DNA from: Oncomelania hupensis
Taxonomy: Eukaryota > Mollusca > Gastropoda > Littorinimorpha > Pomatiopsidae
Assembly (NCBI GenBank): GCA_036898135.1
Contig: JBAHVR010000292.1
Location: forward strand, 375,501-439,500
DNA length: 64,000 nt
Direction of reading: 5' to 3'
In this document: one piece after another, positions 1-10,900 of the stretch
How positions within the stretch are numbered: the stretch's first letter is position 1
How the letters are laid out: the number at the start of each line of letters is the position of its first letter
Made by a program: the position numbers and the translations under genes
The notes under the pieces: generated by a model
Databases searched by the model: none
Told to the model about the DNA's origin: nothing
What the model saw: the letters and a program-made list of their open reading frames with translations, nothing else

Positions 1-1421
1 GTGATCCAGAGCTGATTGAAGATGTCCAGCAGTTGAGACCGTGAGTACCTTGTTAAATGTCTGAGAAATTGATAATGTACATCATCCGGTCCAACTGCTG
101 AATCTGCACTTTTGTTAATTGCATCATCAAGTTCGACTAATGAAAACGGAATGTTGTAATCTTCAGAATTATCGGAGGTAAAATGTAACTGTTGTTTTTC
201 TTTACGGGTTTTAACTGTTTGAAAAGGGACAGAATAATTTACAGAGGAAGAATTTGCAGCAAAAGAAGAAGCCAAAAGATCAGCTACTAATTTTTTATCT
301 CCGATTACGTCACCCTGCACAGTAAGGCATGGGCTCACCTGTTTGTTACTTCTATTTTTGAGTTTGCGGACTACTTTCCACACCTTCGACAGTTTCGCTT
401 TTGAATTAAGCGTGGAGCAGAAACCTCTCCACGATTCCTTTCTCTTTCGTTTGAAGAGCTGTCGGCATTGCGCTCGCAAACGTTGGTGGTTTTGTTTATT
501 TTCAGTGCTTGGATGTAAAAACATAGTTCTTAAAGCTTTTTTACGAGCTTGCTGAAGTTTTCTACATTCATCGTCAAACCAGGGTTTTTTAAGTGTGTGA
601 GGGTTTGACGAAGTTTGCGGAATGGACTCCTTGGCACTGTTAATAACTATGTCAGTATAAAGCTGTATTGGATCTAAGGCATTTGAAAATTCCTGTTTCT
701 TAGCACGTAGCTGGGCCTCAGACAGGTTAGAAAACAGACTCCAGTTAGCTTGTTTCAGTTTCCACCTGCCATGAGTTTGCTCAAGGTTATCTGAATCATG
801 TTTTAATAAAACCGGGAAATGGTCGCTGCCATGGAGATCTTCTAAAACTGTCCATTTAAAATCCAAAAGTAACGAGGGATCACAGATTGATATATCAATG
901 TGGGACAAAGAAGCAGTTCTAGAACAGGAAAAAGTTGGAGCACCCTCGTTCAAAGTTATTAGGTTTAACGAGTCTAAAATATCTTCAATTATTTTACCCT
1001 GAGAATCGGTACGATCACTACCCCACAGGGGAGAGCGTCCATTAAAATCTCCCAACAACAAAAAAGGGGGAGGTAACTGTTGGACCAAATTCTCAAGTTC
1101 ACTTTTAGTTACATTTATTGATGGTGTCAAATATAGAGAACAAACTGTGAGGGATTTAAAAAGAGATACTCTAGCTGCAACTGCTGGTAAACTTGTATTA
1201 AGTAAAATGGGATTAAATGGGACATTTCTATGGATAAAGAGTGAAACGCCTCTAGAAGATAAACAATCTAGAGAGGAATAACCAGTAATATCTATAGGAT
1301 GTTTTTCTGACAGGAGAGTTTCCTGAAGGGCCAATACTTCAGGTCGATGCTCTGTCAGCAGACAGCATAGCTCCTCATAATTTGCCCTTATCCCTCGGAT
1401 GTTCCATTGTAAAATGGACAT
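1..1421 (-). CDS. LINE-A ORF2 N-terminal part: endonuclease and start of reverse transcriptase
   Basis: Minus-strand frame open from an ATG at 1421-1419 to the window edge (about 473 codons, no stop seen). It begins MSILQWNIRG, the usual first endonuclease motif with the metal-binding Asn. Further on come LALQET (catalytic Glu), LLLGDFNGRSPLWGS and HGSDHFPVLL (the terminal Asp-His), so all key endonuclease residues are visible within about 240 residues. A basic linker follows, then the RT entry motif SADSAVGPDDVHYQFL near residue 440. The protein nicks target DNA and primes reverse transcription there. The start is chosen because it is the first ATG before the endonuclease motif, 47 bp after the ORF1 stop. 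No disabling mutation is visible in the part present. Confidence 0.85.
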   Translation of the reverse strand, partial: MSILQWNIRGIRANYEELCCLLTEHRPEVLALQETLLSEKHPIDITGYSSLDCLSSRGVSLFIHRNVPFNPILLNTSLPAVAARVSLFKSLTVCSLYLTPSINVTKSELENLVQQLPPPFLLLGDFNGRSPLWGSDRTDSQGKIIEDILDSLNLITLNEGAPTFSCSRTASLSHIDISICDPSLLLDFKWTVLEDLHGSDHFPVLLKHDSDNLEQTHGRWKLKQANWSLFSNLSEAQLRAKKQEFSNALDPIQLYTDIVINSAKESIPQTSSNPHTLKKPWFDDECRKLQQARKKALRTMFLHPSTENKQNHQRLRAQCRQLFKRKRKESWRGFCSTLNSKAKLSKVWKVVRKLKNRSNKQVSPCLTVQGDVIGDKKLVADLLASSFAANSSSVNYSVPFQTVKTRKEKQQLHFTSDNSEDYNIPFSLVELDDAINKSADSAVGPDDVHYQFLRHLTRYSRSQLLDIFNQLWI

Positions 1422-1468
1422 AAAAATTAAGTAAAAGAATGCTAAAATTTTCATCTCCGAGAGCACAA

Positions 1469-2929
1469 TTATGTCTCTCTATCTTTTGGACCCTCGTCCA
1501 TCTCTTCATGTTCCATCAACCCCCCGAAACGGTTCTCCGTTTCGAGAGGCTGATGGGGCTTGGAAGAAAGGGGTCCGGGCCTTTGATTTTTGGCCAAAGC
1601 CCCGGAACCCGAACTGCCAGCGGACTTCCTCCCCTTCTCCCCAGCACCAGATTTTATATCTTCCCTCTCCCCTTCACCCCTGCCAATCTTTCCCTCTCCT
1701 CCTCTGACGCTCTTCTGCTGAGCGACTAGCATCTTTGCCGCCCCAGCAACTACCCGGTCGCTAAAACCGGTCGTTGCTGGTGCGGTGGCATGAGGCCTAG
1801 CCTCCTTCGTGGCAGGAGTGACGGCTTTTGGCGCGGCCGTCTGCGCGCTTGGAGTGACGGTTTTTGACGTGCCCGTCGGCACGTTCTCCAGTGGAATCGG
1901 TGGGGCTGGAGAAACCCCCTTCTGGGCAAACAACGCGAGCATCTTTTCTAAAGCATCCATCCGTTTGCACAACGTGTCCAAGATCTGTGTTATTTTACTC
2001 ATGGCAGTGTCCAATTGCGGGTGTGTGCTAGCTTCCACATGAGATGTGGAACCCACCACAGACGCAAAGGACCTCTCTTTCAGAACTGGCCTACTTTGGA
2101 GAACTTTTTTCCTTGCGTCGCCAAAGGAGCAACTCTCAGTGGCCCGCACCTTTTGGATTTCCAGCTCCAACTGCCACTGAGGACAGTCTTTGGAGCTGGA
2201 CGAATGATTCCCGGCGCAATTCACACAGCAAATCGGATTTTTGCATTCGTTTTCGTGTTTCTCTTTACCACAATCACGACATATTTCCTTGCTTTTACAG
2301 TTCTTGCTACCGTGACCAAATCTTTGGCACCGGTAGCATCGCAACGGTGATGGTACAAACGGCGTCACCTTCACCCTAAGGTACCCCACCTTGAGTGACT
2401 CCGGCAATTTGGCCATAGCGAAGGTCACAAAAAGTGTGTTGGTGGGGATACGTTGGGATCCCTTGGTGACGAAGACCCGCTGGACTGCTGTGACCCCCTG
2501 GCTGGAGAGCTCACCACGGATTTCCAATTCTGACATGTCGATCAAATCCTGACATCGGATGACTCCCTTGGAGGAATTCAACCGTCCATGCACAGAAACT
2601 TTGATTTGTCTATCAACGAAGACAGTCGAATCCCTCTTTAGAAGACTATCCGATGCCCTTTTGGTTGAGCACTCCACCAGGTAGGCCCCAGATCTCAGTT
2701 TTTTCACATCTTTGAACCCGATTGTGCAAACGGATTGAAAACCCTTCTGTATTGCGAACGGAGACAGCTTGCCTAGTGGCATAGCCGGATCCGCCCCCTC
2801 TACAACCAAAAAACGGGGCCAGGCCCCTTCTACCCCCGATGCACAAGCTTTCTGTCTCGTGTCCATGTCACTGTCCGTGTCCGAGTCCGGTCCGTCATCA
2901 CGCAGTCGTCGTTTATTTGTAGAAGCCAT
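1469..2929 (-). CDS. LINE-A ORF1: gag-like RNA-binding protein with three CCHC knuckles
   Basis: A 486-residue protein expected to coat the LINE RNA. The N-terminus is acidic (DDGPDSDTDSDMD), followed by about 150 residues that look like the RNA-recognition-fold region of Jockey/I-type ORF1 proteins. Zinc knuckles follow: C198-C201-H206-C211 is a clean CX2CX4HX4C, and two variant knuckles start at C217 and C235. The C-terminal 200 residues are Ala/Pro/Lys-rich and low complexity, with a possible short coiled coil around 310-335 (MSKITQILDTLCKRMDALEK). The frame is intact and ends 47 bp before ORF2 on the same strand. Function is inferred from family architecture; the knuckles are seen directly. 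Confidence 0.85.
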   Translation of the reverse strand: MASTNKRRLRDDGPDSDTDSDMDTRQKACASGVEGAWPRFLVVEGADPAMPLGKLSPFAIQKGFQSVCTIGFKDVKKLRSGAYLVECSTKRASDSLLKRDSTVFVDRQIKVSVHGRLNSSKGVIRCQDLIDMSELEIRGELSSQGVTAVQRVFVTKGSQRIPTNTLFVTFAMAKLPESLKVGYLRVKVTPFVPSPLRCYRCQRFGHGSKNCKSKEICRDCGKEKHENECKNPICCVNCAGNHSSSSKDCPQWQLELEIQKVRATESCSFGDARKKVLQSRPVLKERSFASVVGSTSHVEASTHPQLDTAMSKITQILDTLCKRMDALEKMLALFAQKGVSPAPPIPLENVPTGTSKTVTPSAQTAAPKAVTPATKEARPHATAPATTGFSDRVVAGAAKMLVAQQKSVRGGEGKIGRGEGEREDIKSGAGEKGRKSAGSSGSGALAKNQRPGPLSSKPHQPLETENRFGGLMEHEEMDEGPKDRET

Positions 2930-3576
2930 GTTATTAATTTATGAATTCATCCCCCCTGCTCCCCACCCACCACGGAGTCCAACAAGGGGATGCGTCCAAG
3001 CGGAAAATCCAGCAAGGGAGCACACCAGGGCTACAGGGGGGATATACACCCAGACAATCCCGCACTGCCACTACGGTTTTGTTCAAGTTTGACCCATGAG
3101 CCGCAGCCTTCTAGCAGAGCTAGGGCAATACACGACCAGCCGCTTGACTGACGCGGGCCACGCCAGCCTCCCGTCTAGGAGAAGTCCGGGCCAAAGAGGT
3201 GTGTTAGTGTGAGGGACCGCAGTCCCTCAGGGACCTCAACCTCCAGGATCCCATTCTCCCCCGACACGGGTTGCCCTGCACGGCAAACGCAGGGGGCCAA
3301 GAGAAGGCCACAGAGAAAAAGAAGGGTAGAAAAAGAAGGAATGATGGGGAAAAAGAAGACAGTGAAAGTCCGGTAAGGCAGAAGAAAGGGAGTCAAAACT
3401 GCATAGTATATTGGGAGAATTTAAGGGTGAAGAGAATATAGGTGAAAGGACCAATAAGACAGAAACAAGACAAAAGAGAAGAAAAAGGAGTAGGCAACTT
3501 TGTCACCCAGCCAGAGAGAGGCATGGGGTCCACCCCCGGCGCGCGGAGCCGAGCCCGTGGGGGCAACAGTATAAGG
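2930..3576 (-). other. LINE-A 5' leader
   Basis: About 650 bp between the ORF1 start and an AAT microsatellite. It is GC-richer than the flanking spacer and has no supported ORF. LINE 5' leaders normally hold the internal promoter; I see no diagnostic promoter motif and the boundary is approximate. Confidence 0.5.
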
Positions 3577-3613
3577 AAATAATAATAGCAATAATAATAA
3601 CAACAATAATAAA
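3577..3613. repeat. (AAT)n microsatellite
   Basis: Imperfect AAT/AAC repeat at the 5' edge of LINE-A, possibly the insertion site. Confidence 0.85.
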
Positions 3614-4706
3614 GTACATATATGCACAGTGTATCATCCTGTTCAATGCGCATTGAAACACTTTACCAATACTCTGAGACAATTAAGTAGATCTAGCATA
3701 ACATTTTATAAGACTAAAAACCTGAGCATCTACAGGTGTCAACAGTTTCAGTGATCAAATACAGGCATAGATGTAGGTATAAAGACACCATGGCAATAAA
3801 AAAATGATGATAAGAGCACTACTACGTGATACACTTGGTCACATTACTACAACATGTGAGTTATAGGGTGGGTAGACCTGCTTTCGTAAAGAGAGAGTAT
3901 GCCAGGGTAAGTTTGCAAGAGTTTGTTTTGTACAACAGTTGTTACTGTTGTTGTTTTTAAAGTTTTATTATAAACTGCAACGTTCAGGTTAGGTTGCATT
4001 ATTGTGCCAACCACATACATTTAAACATATAAATTATATATATATCATTGCATGGTCAGTCATATTATTAAATATTATTACAGTTCTTTGGCAATTTTAT
4101 CCTGATAAATACGGTACAATCACAGCTGTAATAGTGTATAAACTCAAATAATGTGTTTTGAATGATATAACATAAAATAAAAAGATTACACTATCTTTCA
4201 ATCGGTACAGGTTTTCAGCTGTTGCTTGAAATGATGAATACAGATGATACTTGATAGCCTATTGGTTTGGATTAACATATTGCACTAAACCGATTATATA
4301 TTTAGGCCTATAAGCTATACTATGCTTTCTTGTATTATTATAGATTTATTATTCTGTGGATGTACACAATGTGATTGTGACTATACCTTATAACAGTGTT
4401 CAGTAGACTAGATGAGAAGGCCTATGCATTTTAACATTGTACAGTACACAAGTTTTAGATAGCCTACATGTGCATAATACATGGTGTAATTATTATTGTT
4501 ATTAAAGCGTCCAATAGGCCTAGTTAACATTTAACTTTTTCTACTTTACTACAGTACCAGTCAAGGAATTATTTTCTTTCAAATTAAAACTTGAACAAAT
4601 TGTTCATAGTTACAATGCACACAGGTGCAAATCACTTTATTTAAAGTAAAATAGTACTTCCAATTCCAAAGTATAAAATCTATTCTGGCCTCTTCTGTCT
4701 GTCGCG
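3614..4706. other. AT-rich spacer, no gene seen
   Basis: About 1.1 kb of AT-rich unique-looking sequence. No ORF with protein-like composition, no RNA gene and no element end recognised. Confidence 0.6.
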
Positions 4707-4723
4707 TTATATATATATATTTA

Positions 4724-4808
<85 letters not shown>

Positions 4809-4817
4809 ATATATATT
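4707..4817. repeat. (TA)n microsatellite
   Basis: Nearly pure TA dinucleotide run of about 110 bp with three TTTATAT or TTAATAT interruptions. It is self-complementary and prone to cruciform formation and length change. Confidence 0.95.
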
Positions 4818-5439
4818 GATGTTAAAGGGTGAATGAACAGACTGAAAGAATTTTATATAAATAGAATCAATTTACTCTTCTTACTATGTCCGAAACTCGA
4901 TAACAAACAAGAAAATACTGTTGAGAAATAGAAAATAAAGAATAAAAGAAATTATTGGCTATTCATTCGTCCTGTTTGCTTTTTTACAACATTTACATAA
5001 GCGTATTTCGGAACCGTTCGCCTCTGCTTTATATTATAAATGTAATATTTGGGTTCTGATTAATTTCATGGTCGTTGAAGCATTCAAGCAGTTTTATATT
5101 CTTAATCTAGAAACTCCTAGTCCTTTTTTGTTTCTGTACAGGGCTTATTTCTTCCTATTACTTCTCTACGTATTAGGCCTACTTCTATAACTTACAGTAC
5201 TCGTATATACAGAAACTTCAAGCCATTTGTGTTAGATGATTATGAAGATGACTACGACTGAGACGATGATGATGATAAAAGGAAATTAAAACGTCGTTTG
5301 AAGTTCATCACTATCTTCTGATTTTGCTCTTTGAACAAGACCCCCCGCCCCCTCCACAATCCTCCCAACCCCTGAGTGTTAATGAACTATTACCTTTCCC
5401 TTCAACATACGTATTATGCAGCCATTTTACTGTACGATT
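4818..5439. other. AT-rich spacer, no gene seen
   Basis: Noncoding sequence with a short GATGATGAT tract near 5265 and a C-rich patch near 5341-5375. Nothing else recognised. Confidence 0.6.
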
Positions 5440-5965
5440 ACCTAATTTTGTATGTTTTTGCAAGGCCTAAAATGGCCTTGACCAACAAGATCAAAGTAAA
5501 AACGGAACATATATAAAAGATAAATCTATCATCTTTAAATAAAACCAATTTGGAGTTTATATCTCTCATTGTTTTAGGGTCAAGGTCATTTCAAAGTACC
5601 TATACTAACCTACTTTGGACAGCTCAAGTGACCTTGACCTTGAAGAGAGATTGACCAAATTTGCATAGTATATGCGTGTCATTGATATCTATCATGCATT
5701 AAAGAATCATAAGTTTAGTATTAATAACTTGTAAAAAACGTGACGTTTTGTGAAAAAAATTTTTTTACTAGCATTTGTTGACCCTGCTACCTTGACCTAA
5801 CACCTTGTAGTGAAGTCATTTATCACTGATCATTTATGAGGTCTCATGGATATACACCATCTTGCTAAGTCCGGTTGTGATAGTTGAAATAGGTTCTGAG
5901 ATTGTAAATCCACTTGCAAGTTTTGCAAACAGACGGCGGATGCTGTACGGCGGATAGACACACTT
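5440..5965 (+). repeat. Dispersed TGACCTTGAC repeat, copy 1
   Basis: Noncoding repeat rich in GTCAAGGTCA / TGACCTTGAC. It aligns by eye to the reverse complement of roughly 48240-48580: shared blocks include AAAACGGAACA, the stretch around TAGGGTCAA, CAAAGTA(C/A)CTATACTAACC, TTTGGACAGCTC(A/C)AGTGACC and TATCTATCA(T/C)GC, in the same order. No ORF, no terminal repeats and no tRNA-like head seen, so its class is unknown; a MITE-like or ancient LINE-derived repeat is possible. The decamer contains the TCAAGGTCA half-site recognised by FTZ-F1/ERR-type nuclear receptors. Confidence 0.7.
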
Positions 5966-6203
5966 CTTTAAAATATCACTTTTTAAAAAAAAATCATAAT
6001 ACATTCGCGTATGTCACAAACTTCTCCTTGTGCTTGTTATTAAATAATTAACTTTATTCTCAGAAGATTCCTACAAACTTGATATTAGTTTGTAAATAGT
6101 TTTTAATGTTCCAATTTTACGTATACGCGCATTCATCGAAAGACCTTTCTTATACAATTACAGAAGTTGAGACAGATATATGCTTGAAACTGAAGACGTA
6201 AAA
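5966..6203. other. AT-rich spacer
   Basis: Short noncoding stretch between the dispersed repeat and the tandem duplication. Nothing recognised. Confidence 0.5.
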
Positions 6204-6538
6204 TACACGACAGTTGGAACACCACACCAAGATACGCTTTGCTAATGTTCTGGTTTCTGTTCTTTCTCACTCAAAGTAGTAGAATAATAATTGAAACGGA
6301 ATTTAAAAAAAAAAACTAAGTCAGAGTAATAAAATAATAAATAGCTGAACAATAATATAATCTTATTTTAATACACGACAGTTGGAACACCACACCAAGA
6401 TACGCTTTGCTAATGTTCTGGTTTCTCTTCTTTCTCACTCAAAGTAGTAGAATAATAATTGAAACGGAATAAAAAAAAACTTAAGTTCTAGAGTAATAAA
6501 ATAATAAATAACTGAACAATAATATAATCTTATTTTTC
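6204..6538. repeat. 168-bp tandem duplication
   Basis: Two head-to-tail copies, each starting TACACGACAGTTGGAACACC (6204 and 6372, period 168). They are nearly identical, differing by a few substitutions and an indel in an internal A-run. A recent local duplication; no coding content. Confidence 0.93.
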
Positions 6539-6856
6539 TCTGAAGCAATGCCGTTTCTGGTCAGGCAGAAAATTTTATTTATCAATTTATTAAAATATTT
6601 TATACATTTACAAAATTAGTTTTAATATTATATTTCCACCAGATAAATCATACAATATAAATATTCAAATGACCGTGTCTGTCATGAACAGAATCCAGAA
6701 TCACCACAGTGAAAAACATAAGTACTTTACAGAGTAACGCTGTTTCCAAGCCACACACAATAAGCATTCACTCTTTTTTCAGTCTATCTTTCATTCCACT
6801 AATACTCTAGTCCTATTTTATCCAATCACAGACACTCTCAGATGCATACGAAAACA
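6539..6856. other. AT-rich spacer
   Basis: About 320 bp of noncoding sequence up to the SINE target-site duplication. Nothing recognised. Confidence 0.5.
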
Positions 6857-7073
6857 GCCTTCTGTTGTTGTTTGTAGATTATAGTCAAACGACACTTTCG
6901 CATATAGGTGACTACTGGACCGATTTATACTGACACCAGCGGGCCAGTTATTGGTAAAGGGGAAAATAATATGATCACACGTTGACCAATCCGGGATTCG
7001 AACCAGCGACCTTTCGGTTACTAGCAAGACGCTCTTACCAACTGAGCTACCCGGCCCCGAGCCTTCTGTTGTT
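6857..7073 (-). mobile_element. tRNA-derived SINE with target-site duplications
   Basis: A minus-strand tRNA-like head (7056-6984) is followed by about 115 bp of unrelated body ending in a CAAACAAC-type tail. The unit is flanked by the direct repeat GCCTTCTGTTGTT (6857-6869 and 7061-7073, plus-strand reading), the expected signature of LINE-mediated insertion. The insertion lies at the A/C-rich 3' tail of LINE-B. The body is not a family I can name. Confidence 0.8.
6984..7056 (-). other. tRNA-like head of the SINE (pol III A and B boxes)
   Basis: Minus strand begins GGCCGGGTAGCTCAGTTGG. It carries an A box (TAGCTCAGTTGG) and a perfect B box (GGTTCGAATCC), so RNA polymerase III could transcribe it. 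It is not called a functional tRNA because the anticodon stem, T stem and acceptor ends pair poorly and the sequence continues into a SINE body with target-site duplications. The loop position would read AGT, but no identity is claimed. Confidence 0.8.
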
Positions 7074-7074
7074 T

Positions 7075-7979
7075 GTTTTGTTCTGTTGGTTAAATTAACG
7101 TCCCCAACACCAAGGCGTATAGGGGACGAGTGGTTAAAAAGGTATAATGGGGACCCCAGGGGAGGGGACATTAAGTGTTACGGATAAAATTTCAGGACCA
7201 CTATAAGACGGGAGGGGGGGGTGGGGGGAAATAAAAGCCACCTAAGGGAAGGGGCTCAGGCATACAACTCGCAACCTCACGCACAATAGGACTTACGTAG
7301 GGGGGCTAAAATTTCCCTCGCCCACTGTAAAATTAGGAAGCCAACTAAGGCCAACTGAAACCTGCCGAACCGGCAAAATTTAAAATAGATAAAAGGTTCA
7401 CAGTAATTTTTTTCAGTAGGCCAACTAAGGCCATCTATACGCCAAACTATTCGGCTAAAATGGCCGGTGTGGAAAAATTTTATTAAGAAGGGATATAAAC
7501 TAAGATACACTAACGCTAAAAGGGGGGCGGCCCACGGCAGTTGTCAGCCATGATATGGGCTCCCCAGCGATGAGCGGCGATAGCCGGAATCGCTCAGCCA
7601 AATAAAATAAAGAGAGGAGAGCTCCCGGCAATTGACAGCCAAGTTTGGAGCTCAGCGATAGACGGCAACAACGCCATAGGATCGCACACCTTAAATACTA
7701 TTAAAAATGCGTATAAATATATATAAAATCGAGCCCTCGGCAACTGACGGCCATGCTCCCGGGCAGAACTAAACACCCACGGCAGCACGGCCATAAGGGT
7801 GCCGATCTACTGGACGGGGGGACTAGCACAGGGCTAGAGCGAAAACCCCTCGGCAAAGGTAGCCATGGCAACTAATTTGGAGTCGGTCAATGTACGAATT
7901 TGGGGGACGGCAGACAGAAGGGGAGCCGTCCGAGCAAGCAACGAAGGAGGCTAAAGATGGCAGGCCACAGCGGACCGTT
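7075..7979 (-). other. LINE-B 3' untranslated region
   Basis: About 900 bp downstream of the ORF2 C-terminus, with G-rich runs near 7211-7228 and a duplicated GGCCAACTAAGGCCA motif (about 7335 and 7420). No ORF supported. The segment around 7090-7130 (minus strand, TATACGCCTTGGTGTTGGGG) followed by the A/C-rich tail looks like the terminal recognition part of the element. Confidence 0.6.
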
Positions 7980-10900
7980 AGATACAACGGGCGGCCAGGA
8001 GCAGCAGGCCGGGCTCTGAGGAAGTGGCATAGGTAATGAAATCGGACATAAGAAGACCAATGCCCCTACGGGCGCAGGCCAGACGAAGTGGCTCAAAATC
8101 GCCAGCAAGGTGAGAGCATGCAAAGAGGCAATGCTCAAAGTCGATGAGAGCGCCGCAAGCGCAGTGAAGGTCTACAAAACTAGTGCGCCAGAGCCCCGAA
8201 CAAAGGCGGAGGGCAATGGCCTTGATGTGACACGAGACTGAGCAGGCGCCCCTCCCAGAACGGACGGCCAGCGCCCCGGGCAAGCCAGGAGGAATACCTG
8301 GCGTCCCAGGAAGACCACACAGCCCGGTTGATGTCAGCCTTGACCTGAGGGTAAGAGGGGTCCAGCAGTAGATTAGTCTGAGCGAGACCGGAGGAACCGA
8401 CGGCCGCCGCACGGTCAGCCAGCTCGTTGCCGCGTATGCCCACGTGCGAGGGCACCCAAAGAAAAGAGACTAAATGACCCAGAGCACCCAAGAAGGTGAC
8501 CAAGCGAAGAATATCCAGAACCAAAGTAGGTCTGGAGGTGGAATAACCAGCTTCTATACTAGAAAGAGAAGAAAGTGAGTCAGAGAGGATGGCAATTGAA
8601 CACCCAGATGGGAGAGAAGATCTAGAGAGTACAAAGAGAGCCTCCCTGATGGCAAGGAGTTCGCACGTGAGCACACACGAGCCGGGGGGGGGGGGGGGGG
8701 CCGTAAGACGAGTCGCCCACACCCTCGACGTAGAAGCCGCACCCCGGGCAGCCGTCGGGACCAACAGAACCATCAGTAAATACGCGGAGGGAACCAGTAG
8801 CGGCTCCCACACGTTCAAGTGCCAACTGCGTAAGCAGGGGCAAATCAGAAGAGCGCTTAAGGCCTGGAAAACCCAGGGAAACAGGAGGCATAGGAAGACT
8901 CCAAGGGGGGACAGGGGGGGGAAGGGGTTCCACCGGGCACAACCCATCTGCATCGGAACCCAAAAGGTCCCCCCACCACTGCACCAATGCCAGACACAGA
9001 CCTGGGGGTCAGCGGGCACATAAAAGAAGGTTTAGTTTCAATGACTGTGGAGTTTGAGACACGGGACGCTCGAGTGACATACCCGGCACAGAGCTTCTTG
9101 ATCTGTAGATCAAGAGGAAGAACTCCCGCCAGCCGGTAAACCAGCATATGCGGAGTAGCTCTGTGGAGGGATAGCGCAAGGCGGAGAGCCCTGCATTCCA
9201 TCCGCACCATCCGAGCCAGAAGTGCAGGAGGTCGGTTATACAGCAGCTCCGCCCCGAAGAGGAGCCGAGACCGAACAAGCGAGATAACCAGGGTAACAAG
9301 AGAACGGGGCTCCTGGGCCCAGGATTCCCGACGGATGGAGTGCAGAATGCCAATAACTTTACTGGCATTGGCAACGTTAGAATAAATATGAGAGCGATAA
9401 CCGCCATTCTGCTGAAACAGAAAACCAAGGTACCGTACTCGGCGAGAGGGAGGGACCGCAATTCCTGCGACTTGAATAGTGAGTGAATCAAAGAAGGGAT
9501 TCCAGTACTGATGGAAAGGTACGAAAATAGTTTTGGAAGAGGCGAGCGAGAGGCCCACAGAGGCCAGAGAGGCTGCTACCCTATCAATATCCATCTGGAA
9601 GGCCATCAGATCCTGTCTGAGTGGGCGACAGGAGGGCCGGAGGACCCTACTGCGCGTGGTGCGCCATAGGGCAACATCATCAGCATAAAGAGTAGTGGTG
9701 GTGCCAGAAGAAACATCTAGCCCCACTTCAGAAAGAACGATGGTAAAAAGGAGAGGGGCGATAACTGACCCTTGCGGTACGCCAGTGGACAGAGTGCCGA
9801 CGGGGGAGAGAACTCCACCCCAACGCACCTGTATCTGACGGTCACGGAGGAAAGAAGCAACAAAGGCTATGATGTACTGGTCGACGCCCAGAGAGCGGAG
9901 CCTCTCCAACAGGCCTCCATGCCACACCGAATCGAAGGCTTTGGCTATGTCGAAGAAACAGGCCAACACAGTCCGTCTCCGGGAGCGAGCACGACGAATG
10001 TGCTCGTTGAGACGGACAAGATGGTCGGCCACGCCCCGCCATCTGCGGAAGCCAGCCTGGGCAGTCTGAATGACTCCCCTAGAGGAGCAGAAGTATTCTA
10101 GCCTAATCTTAATTATCCGCTCATAGATTTTACATGTGTGATTTGTGAGGGCTATAGGCCGATAGTGGTCTATGAATTTTCTAGATTTATTTGCCTTCGG
10201 AGTAGGCACAACAACAGCAGAACGCCAAGAATCAGGAACTGTGCCAGCTGAGAAACAGTGGTTGAAATGAGTTGAAAAATTGAGTTTTGAACGAGACCGG
10301 AGTTCTCTTGAGCATGAGGTAATGGACTCCATCCGGCCCCGCGCCCTTCCCCGTGGGGCAGGCTCGCAGGGCACGAAGGAGCTTCATCATGGTCAGTGGA
10401 CAGCTAGCAGAAGAAGGAGCCAGAGGTGGAAACTGTGCCTCGGCAGCCGCCCTCCGATCGACCTCCTCAGCCGAGAGGAGGCTGCCATCGCTGGAGGAGA
10501 CAAATTTGGTGAGGAAGGCCGAGGCCTTAGCTTCACTGGTGGTAAAGACAGAAGTCCCGTCACTTAAGTCGGGATCAATGGGCCTATAAGTCCCGCGCAA
10601 TCTGCGCAGGTTGGACCAGAGCTGCCCCACGCCCTGCTCGCCATCCAACTTGGACAGCCAGTGGTCACGTTTGGCAGCAGCAATGACATGTTTAGCATTG
10701 CATCATCTTGGTAGTCTTCATAAGGGAGTATGTTTCAGGGGAATTAATGCGTTTATATGAGATGTATGCCTGACGTTTCGCGCGGACGGCCTCCTGACAG
10801 GAGTCCGTCCACCAGGGTTTGACGATACCAGCCCGGCGACCGGTCACCTCGGGCGCCAGGCTGGAGGCAGCAGTTTTCATAGCATTACAAAGAGAGAGCT

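Larger units (their letters stand above)
1..3576 (-). mobile_element. LINE-A: two-ORF non-LTR retrotransposon, cut by window start
   Basis: Minus-strand LINE with a 5' leader (2930-3576), ORF1 CCHC gag-like protein (1469-2929), a 47-bp gap, then ORF2 with an apurinic-type endonuclease and the beginning of the RT (1421 down to base 1). Both frames are open, so this copy looks young. The RT core and 3' end lie outside the window. Three zinc knuckles in ORF1 plus the ORF2 start motif ILQWNIRG resemble Jockey/I-group elements; the clade is inferred. The 5' boundary is set where GC-rich leader meets an AAT microsatellite and is approximate. Confidence 0.85.

Noticed and set aside
6984..7056. A genuine host tRNA gene
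   Set aside because: The A and B boxes are good, but the acceptor, anticodon and T stems pair poorly, and the unit extends into a body with target-site duplications, so it is a SINE head.
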